64,000 nucleotides of DNA, taken from Pseudomonadales bacterium (GTDB taxonomy: Bacteria; Pseudomonadota; Gammaproteobacteria; Pseudomonadales; Halieaceae). The stretch is taken from NCBI GenBank assembly GCA_024234855.1, contig JACKNN010000001.1, positions 124,001 through 188,000 on the forward strand. Reading direction: 5' to 3'. Shown here one piece after another: positions 51,392 to 60,871 of this stretch (position 1 is the first letter of the stretch; the number at the start of each line of letters is the position of its first letter). Both the position numbers and the translations under genes were made by a program. The notes beneath the pieces are model-generated. The model was not told the DNA's origin. It worked only from the letters and a program-made list of their open reading frames with translations, and did no database searches.

Positions 51392-52729
51392 TTACACGTA
51401 ATAGTCGACGGTTGAATTGGATGCCAGTACCAGCGCCTCGCGCACCGACCCGACCGGGCCGGGCTCCGGAGCGGCATCGCCGAAGTCAGCGCGCCACCGG
51501 GCGAGATCGCCGTGTCGCTGCTGCGATCCCGACTGGTCTGCCACGGTACTCTGGGCCAGTTGCAAGCCGCTCTGGCCGAGCATTTCCCGCAGGCGGGGCA
51601 GTGAATTTTCTATAGCCTCTCGCGCATGCGCGTTCTGCACGGTAAACAGGATTTTCGCGCCGTCTTCGTCGGTAGATATCCTGATGTCCAGCCGTCCCAG
51701 TTCAGGCGGGGTAAGCTGGAGGCTGGCTTCGGAAGTGCCACCGCTGATCATGAGATTGATGCGACCGGCCATCTCGCCGCTCCAGCCCGGATGGCCCGGG
51801 GGCGCGCTCATTGTCGCCGGTGCAGCCAGCTTGAGCCCAGCGGGCAATTGCAGTTCCGTGCGCGGCGGTACGCTGCCCGACAGGGTGCCGGCCTGGTCCG
51901 TCGGTGGCTGTGTCGGTGTCGGTGTCGGCAGCAGCGACTCCGGCGATTTGACGCTATCAAGGGCCTTGAAAGGAGCATCCGGCCTGCCGCCATGTTGCGT
52001 CATCGCATCGGCATCACCGCTAACCGCGGCGGTCGCGGTGGCCAGGAGAGTCGTTTTGTCACCCGGTGTATTCGCGGCACCCAATCCTGTGACGGCTTCA
52101 TCGGTTACCCGGACGGCGTCTCCCGGCGCACGCGGGTGGGAAACCGGCTGACGCGGCAGCACGAGGTCAAGGACAGCTGCCGCGTCGGACCGACCGATGC
52201 CCGCCCCGTCCGGGGCTGGCAGGTCGATATCCGGGATACCCGCCTGGGCTTCCCCGGTTGCGATCACCGCGCCCGCCACGGGCACTGTGCGCTCCCGCGG
52301 CGGTGCGTCGGAGCCCGGCGGCAGGGATATCGCCTGTCCCGCGGCAGGGGCCAGGGCGGGCTCAAGCGAGAGTGCATCACCGGACTGGGCCGGCGTTATC
52401 GCCGGGCCGTATTCGCCGGCCGGTGTCTCCTGGGGTTGGGCAACCGCGACCGGCAGCGTCATTCCGGCAATCAGGGTGTCGGGTTCAGGCACAGGTGAGT
52501 CCGGGGAGGGCGGCAACTCCTTGCCGTCCAGCTGCAATTCCTTGCCGCTTTGCCCGGACTCGCCGCACCCGCCAGTCGATACGGAATCGACCGGCACCGG
52601 CGCTGCCTCCCGGCCCAGCAGTTCGCCAAAAGGATGGCTACCAAGGCCTTCTGCCGGGCTTTTGGCTGGTGTTTGCGCCCTGTCGCTCCCGGTCGCCACC
52701 AGGGGCACGCTATTCATCGTTGGCATCAC
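51392..52729 (-). CDS. fliK: Flagellar hook-length control protein FliK
   Basis: 445 residues. The first 310 residues are a low-complexity Pro/Ala/Gly-rich ruler region. The C-terminal domain (about 315-420; GEMAGRINLMISGGTSEASLQLTPPELGRLDIRIS, then LREMLGQSGLQLAQSTV) is the conserved Flg_hook/FliK switch that acts on FlhB. GTG 52729 follows AAGGA by nine bases; ATG at 52726 or 52717 would also serve. It has its own sigma-54 promoter. Confidence 0.9.
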   Translation of the reverse strand: MMPTMNSVPLVATGSDRAQTPAKSPAEGLGSHPFGELLGREAAPVPVDSVSTGGCGESGQSGKELQLDGKELPPSPDSPVPEPDTLIAGMTLPVAVAQPQETPAGEYGPAITPAQSGDALSLEPALAPAAGQAISLPPGSDAPPRERTVPVAGAVIATGEAQAGIPDIDLPAPDGAGIGRSDAAAVLDLVLPRQPVSHPRAPGDAVRVTDEAVTGLGAANTPGDKTTLLATATAAVSGDADAMTQHGGRPDAPFKALDSVKSPESLLPTPTPTQPPTDQAGTLSGSVPPRTELQLPAGLKLAAPATMSAPPGHPGWSGEMAGRINLMISGGTSEASLQLTPPELGRLDIRISTDEDGAKILFTVQNAHAREAIENSLPRLREMLGQSGLQLAQSTVADQSGSQQRHGDLARWRADFGDAAPEPGPVGSVREALVLASNSTVDYYV

Positions 52730-52762
52730 TACCGCTATTCCTTTTCAGTCCTACCTGAAAAT

Positions 52763-52778
52763 TGCAATAGCCATGCCA
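52763..52778 (-). promoter_or_regulatory. Sigma-54 promoter of fliK
   Basis: The minus strand reads TGGCAT-GGCTA-TTGCA, a one-base difference from the consensus core, with the exact ten-base GG to GC spacing. The predicted start near 52752 lies about 23 bases before the fliK start and just past the fliJ stop (52782). Confidence 0.7.
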
Positions 52779-52781
52779 AGC

Positions 52782-53225
52782 TTACTGTTCCCTGTTGGCG
52801 CTTTTCCGGGCCAGGGTGTTTTCGTCGGACTCCTTTTGCTCAGCCCTCTCCCGGGCGAGCAACTGCTCCCGGCGCTGGGCCTGCAGTAAATGCTCCAGCG
52901 CCGATTTGCGGTGGGATTTCGAAATCCATTCCTCCCTCACCTCCTCCAGGCTTTGTCCCGTGGTTTCAACCTCCCTGGACTGCTTGTCTATAGCCTGGTT
53001 GAGCTTGCTCATAAACAAGCGGTAATCCTGCAACTGCTTGGCTGGCATCCCCTTTTCTGCCGCGGTTTCAAGCGATGTTTCATAATCTTCCTTGAACTGC
53101 ACCAGTTGCTCCAGGCGGTCGCTTTTCTCGTCGTGACTCTGCCTGACCACGTTGAGCTCCCGGGCCGATTGCTGTTCCGCGATTTTTGCCACCGCCGCCA
53201 CTTTATCCATTTTTTTTCTTTTCAC
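52782..53225 (-). CDS. fliJ: Flagellar export protein FliJ
   Basis: 147 residues, almost entirely helical with long heptad-like coiled coil (about 10-135), the normal form of FliJ. It links the FliI ATPase ring to FlhA. The GTG start at 53225 overlaps the fliI stop as GTGA; ATG 53210 is an alternative that would remove a conserved-looking basic stretch. The sequence itself is poorly conserved; the call rests on size, coiled coil and its place after fliI. Confidence 0.85.
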   Translation of the reverse strand: MKRKKMDKVAAVAKIAEQQSARELNVVRQSHDEKSDRLEQLVQFKEDYETSLETAAEKGMPAKQLQDYRLFMSKLNQAIDKQSREVETTGQSLEEVREEWISKSHRKSALEHLLQAQRREQLLARERAEQKESDENTLARKSANREQ

Positions 53226-54604
53226 GACTTACCTCCGGCCATCACAACAGCTGAGCTTGCAAACAAGGCGGACAATTCCGCCAGACTCTCGTTCATATCC
53301 GTTTTCTCCGACTCATCCTGCGCAATGAAATTTCGTATTCGGGGCGCAGCCACGATGGCCCGGTCAATCAGCTCATCCGTCCCCTTCTGGTAGGCCCCGA
53401 TATTGATCAGGTCGCGGTTTTGCTGGTAACTCGAGTACAGGCTTTTTATTTCCCGCGCCATCAGCAATTGATCTTCATCGACAATGCTCGTCATCAGGCG
53501 GCTGACCGAGGAATCAATGTCGATAGCGGGAAACAATCCCGATTCAGCCACCTCTCGGGACAGGACGATATGCCCATCGAGAATCGCCCTCGATGCATCG
53601 GATACCGGGTCATCGAAATCCCCCCCTTCCACCAGCACGGTATACACCGCGGTGATAGAGCCGTTGACCCCGTTGCCCACCCGCTCCACCAGGGCCGGGA
53701 GCAGTGAGAATACCGAGGGCGGATACCCCTTGGAAACCGGTGGCTCACCCACTGCCAGGCCGATCTCGCGCTGCGCCTGGGCCACCCGGGTCAGGGAATC
53801 CATCAGCAACAGGACCTTCTTGCCACGAGCGCCAAAGTATTCAGCAATCGCCGTGGCCCGCCAGGCACCGTGCACACGCATCAGGGGCAGGTCGTCCGCC
53901 GGCGTCGCCACCACTATCGCCTTGGCCATACCGTGCGGCCCCAGGATATCGTCAACGAACTCGCGCACCTCACGGCCGCGCTCACCCACCAGCGCCACCA
54001 CAATCACATCGGCCTCGGTATGCCGGGTCATCATTCCCAGCAGGGTGCTCTTGCCGACCCCGCTGCCGGCAAACAGGCCCAGTCGCTGGCCCTTGCCCAG
54101 CGTGAGCAGCGCATTGATCGCCCGCACCCCCACATCCAGTGGTTCGGTTATGGGGCTGCGCTGCAGGGGGTTCAGCGGCGGCCCGCGCAAGGGCACATGA
54201 TGGCTGCAACGCAGGGTGCCACCGCCATCGATGGGCTTGCCGGCACCGTCTATTACCCGGCCCAGAAGCTGCTCATCGACAGCCACCACACCCCCGGATT
54301 TTAACGGCACTACCCGCGCGCCAAGTTTTACCCCGCGCAGGCTGCCCTCGGGCATCAGGTAGAGAGTGCCGTCCGAGAATCCCACCACCTCGGCCTCGAT
54401 GGAACCGCCCTCATCGGTAATGATGCGACAGCGGCGCCCGATGGGCGCCTGGCAGCCTATGGCCTCCAGTTTTATCCCGATCATGCGCACCAGCGAACCT
54501 TCTTCCTGCAGTGTTACCGCGGAGACACTGTCGGCCAGTTGCCTCAGGTGACCGGCTACCCGATCACTGTGCTGGGCTTTGTATTCGGCGGCGGCCGACT
54601 GCAT
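53222..54604 (-). CDS. fliI: Flagellar export ATPase FliI
   Basis: 460 residues, related to the F1 beta subunit. Walker A is GLFAGSGVGKSTLLG near residue 175, Walker B KVLLLMDSLTRVAQAQREI near 260, and the glycine-rich VLVEGGDFDDPVSDASRAILDGHIVLSR segment follows. It energises and unloads substrates of the flagellar export gate with FliH and FliJ. It starts two bases after fliH. Confidence 0.95.
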   Translation of the reverse strand: MQSAAAEYKAQHSDRVAGHLRQLADSVSAVTLQEEGSLVRMIGIKLEAIGCQAPIGRRCRIITDEGGSIEAEVVGFSDGTLYLMPEGSLRGVKLGARVVPLKSGGVVAVDEQLLGRVIDGAGKPIDGGGTLRCSHHVPLRGPPLNPLQRSPITEPLDVGVRAINALLTLGKGQRLGLFAGSGVGKSTLLGMMTRHTEADVIVVALVGERGREVREFVDDILGPHGMAKAIVVATPADDLPLMRVHGAWRATAIAEYFGARGKKVLLLMDSLTRVAQAQREIGLAVGEPPVSKGYPPSVFSLLPALVERVGNGVNGSITAVYTVLVEGGDFDDPVSDASRAILDGHIVLSREVAESGLFPAIDIDSSVSRLMTSIVDEDQLLMAREIKSLYSSYQQNRDLINIGAYQKGTDELIDRAIVAAPRIRNFIAQDESEKTDMNESLAELSALFASSAVVMAGGKS

Positions 54605-54606
54605 GG

Positions 54607-55206
54607 TCAGGGCTCCGGCAGGTTGTCGCAGGCATCGATCAGGTTGGCAAATATCACTTCCATCTGCTTTTCAACCGATCCGTCGACAAAGGAGGTGGGC
54701 GTTTTCACCTGGCAGCCGCCGGGCGACAACGAAGCGTCTTCCACTATCTTCCAGGATTTTCCATCCAGAACCCCGGACGCGGCTGTCAGCTCCCGCACGC
54801 AGGCCGCATCGGCGGGATTCAGGAAGACTACCAACTCACCGTCAAGCTTGTACAAAGTCGACATCGCCTGGGCAACGATATCCGCCACCACGGTTGAATC
54901 GATGGCCAGTTCGCGACGGACGATCTGCTGGGCAAGTAACATCGCCATTCTCGCCAGCTCCCGGGTGACCTGCGCATCCAGGCCGCGGAAGGGCTGCGCC
55001 AGCTCGTCAGCCACGGCGGCCATGCGATGCACGATCTCCTTTGCCTCCGCCAGGCCCTGCGCCAGGCCCTCCTCCCTGCCGGACTGAAAACCGTGCGCCT
55101 GTGCGACAGCCCGGAGTTCCGCCACCGGTATTTCCACCTGCGGCGTCTCGGTCTGCTCAAAAAACGGCGCCTGCCACAGCTGGATGATTTCGCCCGTGTC
55201 AGACAA
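54607..55206 (-). CDS. fliH: Flagellar export regulator FliH
   Basis: 199 residues. A short N-terminus rich in Trp/Phe (IIQLWQAPFFEQ) that would dock on FlhA/FliN, a GxxxG-type helix (GREEGLAQGLAEAKE), and a C-terminal domain homologous to F1 delta. The TTG at 55206 is chosen: GGAGG lies eight bases upstream inside the end of fliG and the start overlaps the fliG stop by eight bases. An earlier start at 55245 would overlap fliG by 47 bases. Confidence 0.88.
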   Translation of the reverse strand: MSDTGEIIQLWQAPFFEQTETPQVEIPVAELRAVAQAHGFQSGREEGLAQGLAEAKEIVHRMAAVADELAQPFRGLDAQVTRELARMAMLLAQQIVRRELAIDSTVVADIVAQAMSTLYKLDGELVVFLNPADAACVRELTAASGVLDGKSWKIVEDASLSPGGCQVKTPTSFVDGSVEKQMEVIFANLIDACDNLPEP

Positions 55207-56206
55207 ATTCGCCGCCTCCCTTGCCGAGGAATATCTCGCCCTCATCTACCAGCCGGGTGGCGATTGTGAGAATTTCCTTCTGCTGGGCCTCCACGTCGGA
55301 CAGCTTGACCGGCCCCTTGGCCTCCAGGTCCTCGCGCAGCATGTCGGCGGCCCGCGAGGACATATTGTCGAAAAATTTCTGCTTTACCTTTTCGTCCACA
55401 CCCTTGAGCGCGATCACCAGGCTGTCGACCGAAATTTCCCGGATCAGGCGCTGCATGCCGCGATCATCCAGGGCGAGCAGGTTCTCGAAGACAAACATCA
55501 GCTCGTGGATTCGCTCGCCGAGACTGTGGTCCGCGCGTTTTACCGACTCGAGCAGTTCGGCCTCCACGCTGGAGTTCATATGATTGAGTATGGCGGCCGC
55601 CGTATTCATCCCGTCTACCGATGCGGGGGGAAACTCCTGGCCCTTGCCCAGCTGCTTCTCGAGCACCTGGTCCAGTTCCAGCAACGCCGCGGGATCGATC
55701 AGGTCCAGCCTGGCAATCCGCAGAATGACGTCTGTCCTGATCTCCGGCGGCAGCAGGGTCAGCACCTGGGCCGCCTGCTCACCCTCCAGCGAGGCCAGCA
55801 CCAGCGCCATGATCTGCGGGTGCTCGCCCTTGATGATCGCCGCCACCGAGCGGGCGTCCATCCACTTCAGGGCGTCCATTCCCTTGGTGGTACTGCCCTG
55901 CATCACCCTGTTGAGCATATTCCGCGCCTTGTTCTCACCCAGCGCCTCCACCATTACCCGGCGGGTGAAATCGCCGGCACCGACACCAATAGGGCTCACC
56001 CTGCTGATCTTGTCGGAAAATTCCTGTACCACCAGGGCGATCTGTTCGTTGGAGACATCCTGCAGGCACGCCATGGCCTCGCCCACGCGCTGAACTTCCC
56101 TGGGCGCCATGTGCTTCATGATCGCGGCTGCTCCCGCCTCCCCCAGGCCGAGCAGGAAAATAGCCGCGCGCTGCGGCCCGGATAATTCAGCGCTCATATC
56201 AGCCAT
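55199..56206 (-). CDS. fliG: Flagellar motor switch protein FliG
   Basis: 335 residues with N-terminal (FliF-binding), middle and C-terminal domains. It begins LSGPQRAAIFLLGLGEAGAAAIMKHM; the middle holds EHPQIMALVLASLEGEQAAQVL, and the C-terminal domain has the charged torque helix (LDDRGMQRLIREISVDSLVIALKG). It overlaps fliF by eight bases. ATG 56206 or 56197 are both possible. Confidence 0.95.
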   Translation of the reverse strand: MADMSAELSGPQRAAIFLLGLGEAGAAAIMKHMAPREVQRVGEAMACLQDVSNEQIALVVQEFSDKISRVSPIGVGAGDFTRRVMVEALGENKARNMLNRVMQGSTTKGMDALKWMDARSVAAIIKGEHPQIMALVLASLEGEQAAQVLTLLPPEIRTDVILRIARLDLIDPAALLELDQVLEKQLGKGQEFPPASVDGMNTAAAILNHMNSSVEAELLESVKRADHSLGERIHELMFVFENLLALDDRGMQRLIREISVDSLVIALKGVDEKVKQKFFDNMSSRAADMLREDLEAKGPVKLSDVEAQQKEILTIATRLVDEGEIFLGKGGGEFV

Positions 56207-57830
56207 CGGCAGCGACCCAGCTCTTCACCACATGTGCTACCCGTTCCGGTTCACCCTCCACCATCGAGCGGGCCATATTCAGTTGCTGCTGGTAAGCCGG
56301 TTGGCTCCCAATCAGGCCGGCATTTTGCTGGTATCCCAGCGTTACCCTGTCCTCAGCCATCGCCGATCCGTCCGCCGCGATCGTGCCCCCGGGGCCCGCC
56401 AGGGCCGGTGTACCGGCGGCCGGCAGGGGTGAGGCCTGCAGCAGCGGCCGCAGGACGATAAGAATCGTCGCCAGGATTGACACACCCACCAACAGGAATT
56501 TCCCGGAGCGCCATACCCACTCCTGCTCCAGCAGCGTCGGCGCGGGCATGGGCTCAAATTCGGGCGGCGCGACAAAGGATGCGTTCACCACATTGACCCG
56601 GTCACCGCGCTCGCTGTTGAAGCCGACAGCCTCCTTTACCAACGCGGTGATTTCCGCCAGTCGCTCCTCGGACAGCGGTACCCGCTCCACTTCGCCCTCG
56701 TCGTTGAGTTTTTCCAGGTAGTCGACGACGACGGCGACCGACAGTTTCTTGACAGCGCCCGGTGTCTCACGGGTGTGGCTGATAGTCTTGTCCAGTTCGA
56801 AGTTTCGCACTTCACGCTTGCTGGACCGACTGGGCAGTACCGGCGGCTCCTGTTCGCCGTCGGAATTCAGCGCCACCGGCTCCGGCGGCGGCTGGTTGGA
56901 CAGCGTTCCCGGAACTCCGCTGGCGCCACCGTCTGTCGTCAGCTCCTCCACCAGCTGCTCGCTGCGCACGAGTTTTTCCGGTTCGTAGCGCTCGCTGGTG
57001 CTTTCCACGATGGTGAAATCGAGTTCCGCCGCCACCTGGGCCCTGACGGCGCCCACGCCCAGGATGGGCGTCAGTATTTCGGTAATCCTGTTCACGTAAC
57101 TCTGCTCGAGTTGCTGGCTGTAGCGGAAATTTTCCTTGGTGGACGCAAATTCATCGCCATTGCCCTGGGAAGACAGCAGCTTGCCCTGGTTATCAACCAC
57201 CGACACCTGATCGGCTTCGAGTCCCGGAACACTGAAAGCGACCAGGTGCACAATCCCGGCCAACTGGTTCTCCGTCAATTGACGCCCCGGGTACAGGCTC
57301 ACCAGTACCGAGGCGGCCGGTTTATTCTTTTTGCGGACAAATGCCGATTGCGCCGGCAGCGCCAGGTGCACCCGGGCGGCCTTGACGCTGTCCAGCGAGG
57401 CGATTGAGCTGGACAGTTCCTGCTCCAGCGCCCGGTCGAACCGGGCCTTCTCCATAAAACTGCTGACCCCCAGTTGCTGCTCCTGGTGCAGTGCATCAAA
57501 ACCGCTGGTGTGGCCCTGGGGCAGCCCCTCGCCGGCCAGCTTCAGCCGCATCTCCCGCACGACATCGCTTGGCACGCTGATGATCCCCGACTGGCTGCTG
57601 ACCTTGTAGCTCACCCCACTGCGCTCCAGGGATTGGATGATCTCCGCCGCCGAAGCAGGTGACAGCTCGCCGTAGAGCGGGGTGAAATCAGGGGTCATCG
57701 CCCACTGCACCAGCCCGATTCCCAGGGCAATACTGGCAGCCAGCCCCAACAGCAACCTGAGCTGCCGGGTCGCGGGCTGGCGACTGATCGCACTGAAGCG
57801 ATTGAGAAGCTGCTGGGGGTCTATCGCCAT
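56199..57830 (-). CDS. fliF: Flagellar MS-ring protein FliF
   Basis: 543 residues. Two membrane helices (about 24-45 and 440-462) flank a large periplasmic region with ring-building motifs (TPLYGELSPASAAEIIQSLERSGVSYKV; FDRALEQELSSSIASLDSVKAARVHLALP). The cytoplasmic tail that holds FliG follows. It forms the base of the motor and houses the export gate. It lies 41 bases after fliE. Confidence 0.95.
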   Translation of the reverse strand: MAIDPQQLLNRFSAISRQPATRQLRLLLGLAASIALGIGLVQWAMTPDFTPLYGELSPASAAEIIQSLERSGVSYKVSSQSGIISVPSDVVREMRLKLAGEGLPQGHTSGFDALHQEQQLGVSSFMEKARFDRALEQELSSSIASLDSVKAARVHLALPAQSAFVRKKNKPAASVLVSLYPGRQLTENQLAGIVHLVAFSVPGLEADQVSVVDNQGKLLSSQGNGDEFASTKENFRYSQQLEQSYVNRITEILTPILGVGAVRAQVAAELDFTIVESTSERYEPEKLVRSEQLVEELTTDGGASGVPGTLSNQPPPEPVALNSDGEQEPPVLPSRSSKREVRNFELDKTISHTRETPGAVKKLSVAVVVDYLEKLNDEGEVERVPLSEERLAEITALVKEAVGFNSERGDRVNVVNASFVAPPEFEPMPAPTLLEQEWVWRSGKFLLVGVSILATILIVLRPLLQASPLPAAGTPALAGPGGTIAADGSAMAEDRVTLGYQQNAGLIGSQPAYQQQLNMARSMVEGEPERVAHVVKSWVAADG

Positions 57831-57871
57831 AATGTCTCTTTGTTGTTTTCCTGATCAACCTGGGGCAGGGT

Positions 57872-58195
57872 TCACACCTGCATATTCATTACTTCCTGGT
57901 ATGCGTTGAGCAGTTTGTTGCGTACCTGCGTGATGGCCTGGAAGGAAATATTGGCTTTTTGCAGGGCAATCATCACTTCCGGCAGGTCGACCGAGGTATC
58001 ACCCGACTCGAACGCGGTGGCCAGTTCCCTGGCCTGGAGTTGTGACTCGCTCACCTGTTCCAGCGAATTTTTCATCACTGTGGAAAAGTCCACTTTCGAC
58101 GCACCTTCCACTGCCTGCTCCGTCTCCGACCCCCTCGCCGCCGTCGACATCGCCCTCATCTGGGCCAGCACCAGGTTGATATCCATGTCACTCAT
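57872..58195 (-). CDS. fliE: Flagellar hook-basal body protein FliE
   Basis: 107 residues with the typical FliE C-terminus (FESGDTSVDLPEVMIALQKANISFQAITQVRNKLLNAYQEVMNMQV). It joins the MS ring to the rod and is the first exported rod substrate. ATG 58195 follows GGAG by ten bases; ATG 58186 is an alternative. The 28-base gap from fleR holds no acceptable promoter, so it is probably read from the fleSR transcript. Confidence 0.93.
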   Translation of the reverse strand: MSDMDINLVLAQMRAMSTAARGSETEQAVEGASKVDFSTVMKNSLEQVSESQLQARELATAFESGDTSVDLPEVMIALQKANISFQAITQVRNKLLNAYQEVMNMQV

Positions 58196-58223
58196 TACTA
58201 TCGCGCTCCTTCATTCAATACTT

Positions 58224-59567
58224 TCAGCCGGCGGCGGGAATCGGCACACCCTGCTCTTTCAATCTCGCGAGCTTGTAGCGCAGGGTCCTGGGGCTGATAC
58301 CGAGCAGGCTGGCGGCGTCCTTGCGACTGCCCTCGACCTTCTCCAGCGCGTTCACTATCAGCTGTTTTTCCCTGTCCCTTAATCCACCGTCAAGCAACCT
58401 GTCCTGCTGATCAGGCGCTGCTGCGCACTGATCCGCCGCTGGCGCTATCGCGTCCTCGAAGTAGACATCAGCGGCGGCAATCCGGTTTCCCGCAGCCATG
58501 ATGGCCGCCCTGTGTACGCAGTTTTCCAACTCGCGCACATTGCCCTGCCACCTGTAGGCCAACAGTCGCTGCTCGGCCTCGGCCGAAAAGGTGATCTCCC
58601 GGTCAGGCGTATGCCGCTTGAGCAACACCCTGGCCAGCGGCAAAATGTCCCTCGGGCGATCGCGCAAAGCCGGGATGTGCACCGGAAACACATTGAGCCG
58701 GTAGTAGAGATCCTCGCGAAACCTGCCCGCGGCCACCTCCTCCCGCAGGTTGCGATTGGTGGTGGCCAGCACGCGCACGTCCAGCGGTATCAGTTTGTTT
58801 CCGCCGAGTCTTTCGACCTCTTTTTCCTGCAACACCCGCAGCAATTTTGCTTGCAGGCCCAGGTCCATTTCCGAAATCTCATCAAGCAGCAGCGTGCCGC
58901 CAGCGGCCTGTTCAAATTTTCCTGCCCGGGACTGGTAAGCGCCGGTATAGGCACCTTTTTCGTAGCCAAAGAGCATGGACTCCAGCATCGGTTCCGGAAT
59001 CGCTGCGCAATTGATGGCGATAAAGGCCTGTTCCGAACGAGCGGAATGCTGGTGGATGAAGCGCGCGACTATCTCCTTGCCCGTACCGGATTCACCGCTG
59101 ATCAACACCGTCGCGGATGTCGCCGCCACGCGACGGGCCAACTCGCAGATACCCACCATGGCCGGGTCTTCGGCAACCATTCCCGCTGAATCGACCTGCC
59201 CGCCGGGGTTGAGCCGGCTCACCATCTCGAGCAATACCTCGGCTTCGAAGGGCTTTAGCAGGTAGTCGGTGGCGCCCTCGCGCATAGCCTCCACCGCCTT
59301 GGCGATACTGCCGTGGGCAGTGACGAGCACGAAGGGCAAATCCGGCCTGCGCGATTTCACATTGCGTAACAGCGTATGGCCGTCCATCACATCCATTTGC
59401 ACATCGCTGATAACCATGTCCACCGACTCGGATTCGAGCCGCTGCAAGGCCTCCGCGCCGTTGCAGGCGGAGACCGCCCGATAGCCGCCGTACTGTATGG
59501 TGTCACACAACGCGGCGCGCAGCGCCTCGTCATCCTCCACCACCAGCACACTGCCCTGATTACGCAT
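58224..59567 (-). CDS. fleR: Sigma-54 response regulator FleR/FlrC
   Basis: 447 residues. Receiver domain (1-120) with the phosphorylated Asp in VISDVQMDV; AAA+ domain with Walker A GESGTGKE and the sigma-54 contact loop GAYTGA (Tyr variant of GAFTGA); and a Fis-type helix-turn-helix at the C-terminus (RKDAASLLGISPRTLRYKLARLKE). It activates middle flagellar genes after phosphorylation by FleS. It overlaps fleS by eight bases. Confidence 0.94.
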   Translation of the reverse strand: MRNQGSVLVVEDDEALRAALCDTIQYGGYRAVSACNGAEALQRLESESVDMVISDVQMDVMDGHTLLRNVKSRRPDLPFVLVTAHGSIAKAVEAMREGATDYLLKPFEAEVLLEMVSRLNPGGQVDSAGMVAEDPAMVGICELARRVAATSATVLISGESGTGKEIVARFIHQHSARSEQAFIAINCAAIPEPMLESMLFGYEKGAYTGAYQSRAGKFEQAAGGTLLLDEISEMDLGLQAKLLRVLQEKEVERLGGNKLIPLDVRVLATTNRNLREEVAAGRFREDLYYRLNVFPVHIPALRDRPRDILPLARVLLKRHTPDREITFSAEAEQRLLAYRWQGNVRELENCVHRAAIMAAGNRIAAADVYFEDAIAPAADQCAAAPDQQDRLLDGGLRDREKQLIVNALEKVEGSRKDAASLLGISPRTLRYKLARLKEQGVPIPAAG

Positions 59568-60747
59568 TACCTGTGCTCCTTGTCGGGATGTCCTGTATTT
59601 TTATCGGTAGGTTTATCAGGAATTCAGCCCCACCCTCGGGCCTGTTCTTCACTGAAATCTCGCCGCCGTGGTTGCTCACCGTCATCGCGACGACGGCCAG
59701 GCCCAGCCCCGTGCCCTGGGCGCGCGTGGTGAAAAATGGGTCGAATACCCGATCGAGGATGTCCTCGCCAATCCCGGGGCCATTGTCCATCACCCGTATC
59801 TGCAGCCAGTCGTCGTTGAGGGCCCCCACCCACAGCTGCAATTCCAGCGGACCATTGGCTGCCTCGAGTGCATTCATGGCGAGGTTGCACAGCGCGCCCG
59901 CCAGTTCATCCCGGTCGCCGATGATCATCAGGGTGTTGTCCACGGAGGGCACCGTTACAGTGGAACCGCATTTTTCAAACTGCGGCAGTACGGTTGAGCG
60001 AAAGTCCTGAAGCACCTCATCCAGGTAGATCATTTCAGTAGCAGGTGTTTCGCCTCGCACGAAGCTGAGCATGCTGTCCAGCAACTTGCCCATATGCCTC
60101 AGACGCTCAGCCACCCGGGCGGATATATTCTGGCGCTGCTCGGCCGGCAGGTCCGGCCTGCCCAGCTGGGACAGGTAGAGGGTGGTCGAACTGAGCGGCG
60201 TACGTATCTGGTGGGCCAGCCGGGCGGCCATCTCGCCCAGTGCAGTCAATCGCTTCTTGCGGCCCAGCAGTTCCTGCAACTGGTGGATGTCCGAGACATC
60301 GGTAATCAGCACCACGCGCTCGCCCGATTCGTCCAGCAGGCGGCTGACAACGGAGATTCGTCGGCCACTGGTCAGCAGTACTTCCCGCGACTGCAGTTCA
60401 CGCGCGCCGGACACACGAAACAGTACCTCGCCCCAGGACAGGCCGATCAGCGGGTTGCACAGTAACTGGATGGCTTCAGGATTTACGTCGCGGATGACCT
60501 GGCGCGGGTCGAGGATCAGCACGCCCCCCGGTAGTGCGGCCACCAGGGAAGACAGGCGGTGCGCCAGCCGCTCCTTCTCCGCAAGCTCTTTTAGTCTTGC
60601 GGACCTGGCGGCAGCGAGCTCGCGGCTGAGCCCGTCGACTTTTGACTCAAGTTCGCGATAAGTGGTATCGAGTTCGACGGAGACACGGTTGAAAACCTCA
60701 AACGCCTGCTCCAACTCGTTCACTGACAGCGGCCGTGCCTGGCTCAT
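59560..60747 (-). CDS. fleS: Sensor histidine kinase FleS/FlrB
   Basis: 395 residues, no membrane segment, so cytoplasmic. A coiled N-terminus (about 1-70), a PAS domain (about 72-165; LVAALPGGVLILDPRQVIRDVNPEAI), the dimerisation domain with the phosphoacceptor His in RLAHQIRTPLSST, and an ATPase domain with NLAMNALEAANG and DNGPGIGE. Partner of FleR. A sigma-54 promoter lies 54 bases upstream. Confidence 0.94.
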   Translation of the reverse strand: MSQARPLSVNELEQAFEVFNRVSVELDTTYRELESKVDGLSRELAAARSARLKELAEKERLAHRLSSLVAALPGGVLILDPRQVIRDVNPEAIQLLCNPLIGLSWGEVLFRVSGARELQSREVLLTSGRRISVVSRLLDESGERVVLITDVSDIHQLQELLGRKKRLTALGEMAARLAHQIRTPLSSTTLYLSQLGRPDLPAEQRQNISARVAERLRHMGKLLDSMLSFVRGETPATEMIYLDEVLQDFRSTVLPQFEKCGSTVTVPSVDNTLMIIGDRDELAGALCNLAMNALEAANGPLELQLWVGALNDDWLQIRVMDNGPGIGEDILDRVFDPFFTTRAQGTGLGLAVVAMTVSNHGGEISVKNRPEGGAEFLINLPIKIQDIPTRSTGNA

Positions 60748-60800
60748 ACTTGATCTCTCTGTTGTCAGCCCGTCTGCTTTCGGGTGCTGACAAGAAAAAT

Positions 60801-60816
60801 TGCAAGAAGTGTGCCC
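60801..60816 (-). promoter_or_regulatory. Sigma-54 promoter of fleSR
   Basis: The minus strand reads GGGCAC-ACTTC-TTGCA; the GG to GC distance is the required ten bases, and TTGCA is exact. Predicted start near 60790 gives a 43-base leader before fleS. It lies 55 bases past the fleQ stop, consistent with FleQ-dependent activation. Confidence 0.65.
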
Positions 60817-60871
60817 AAACAGTAATAGCGTTAAATATCAGTGCGTTAACACAATAGCGGCAAATGAAGAG

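Noticed and set aside
58214..58230. Sigma-54-like sequence upstream of fliE (CGGCTG-AAAGT-ATTGAA)
   Set aside because: The -12 GC is missing (TG at that place); fliE is more likely read from the fleSR transcript.
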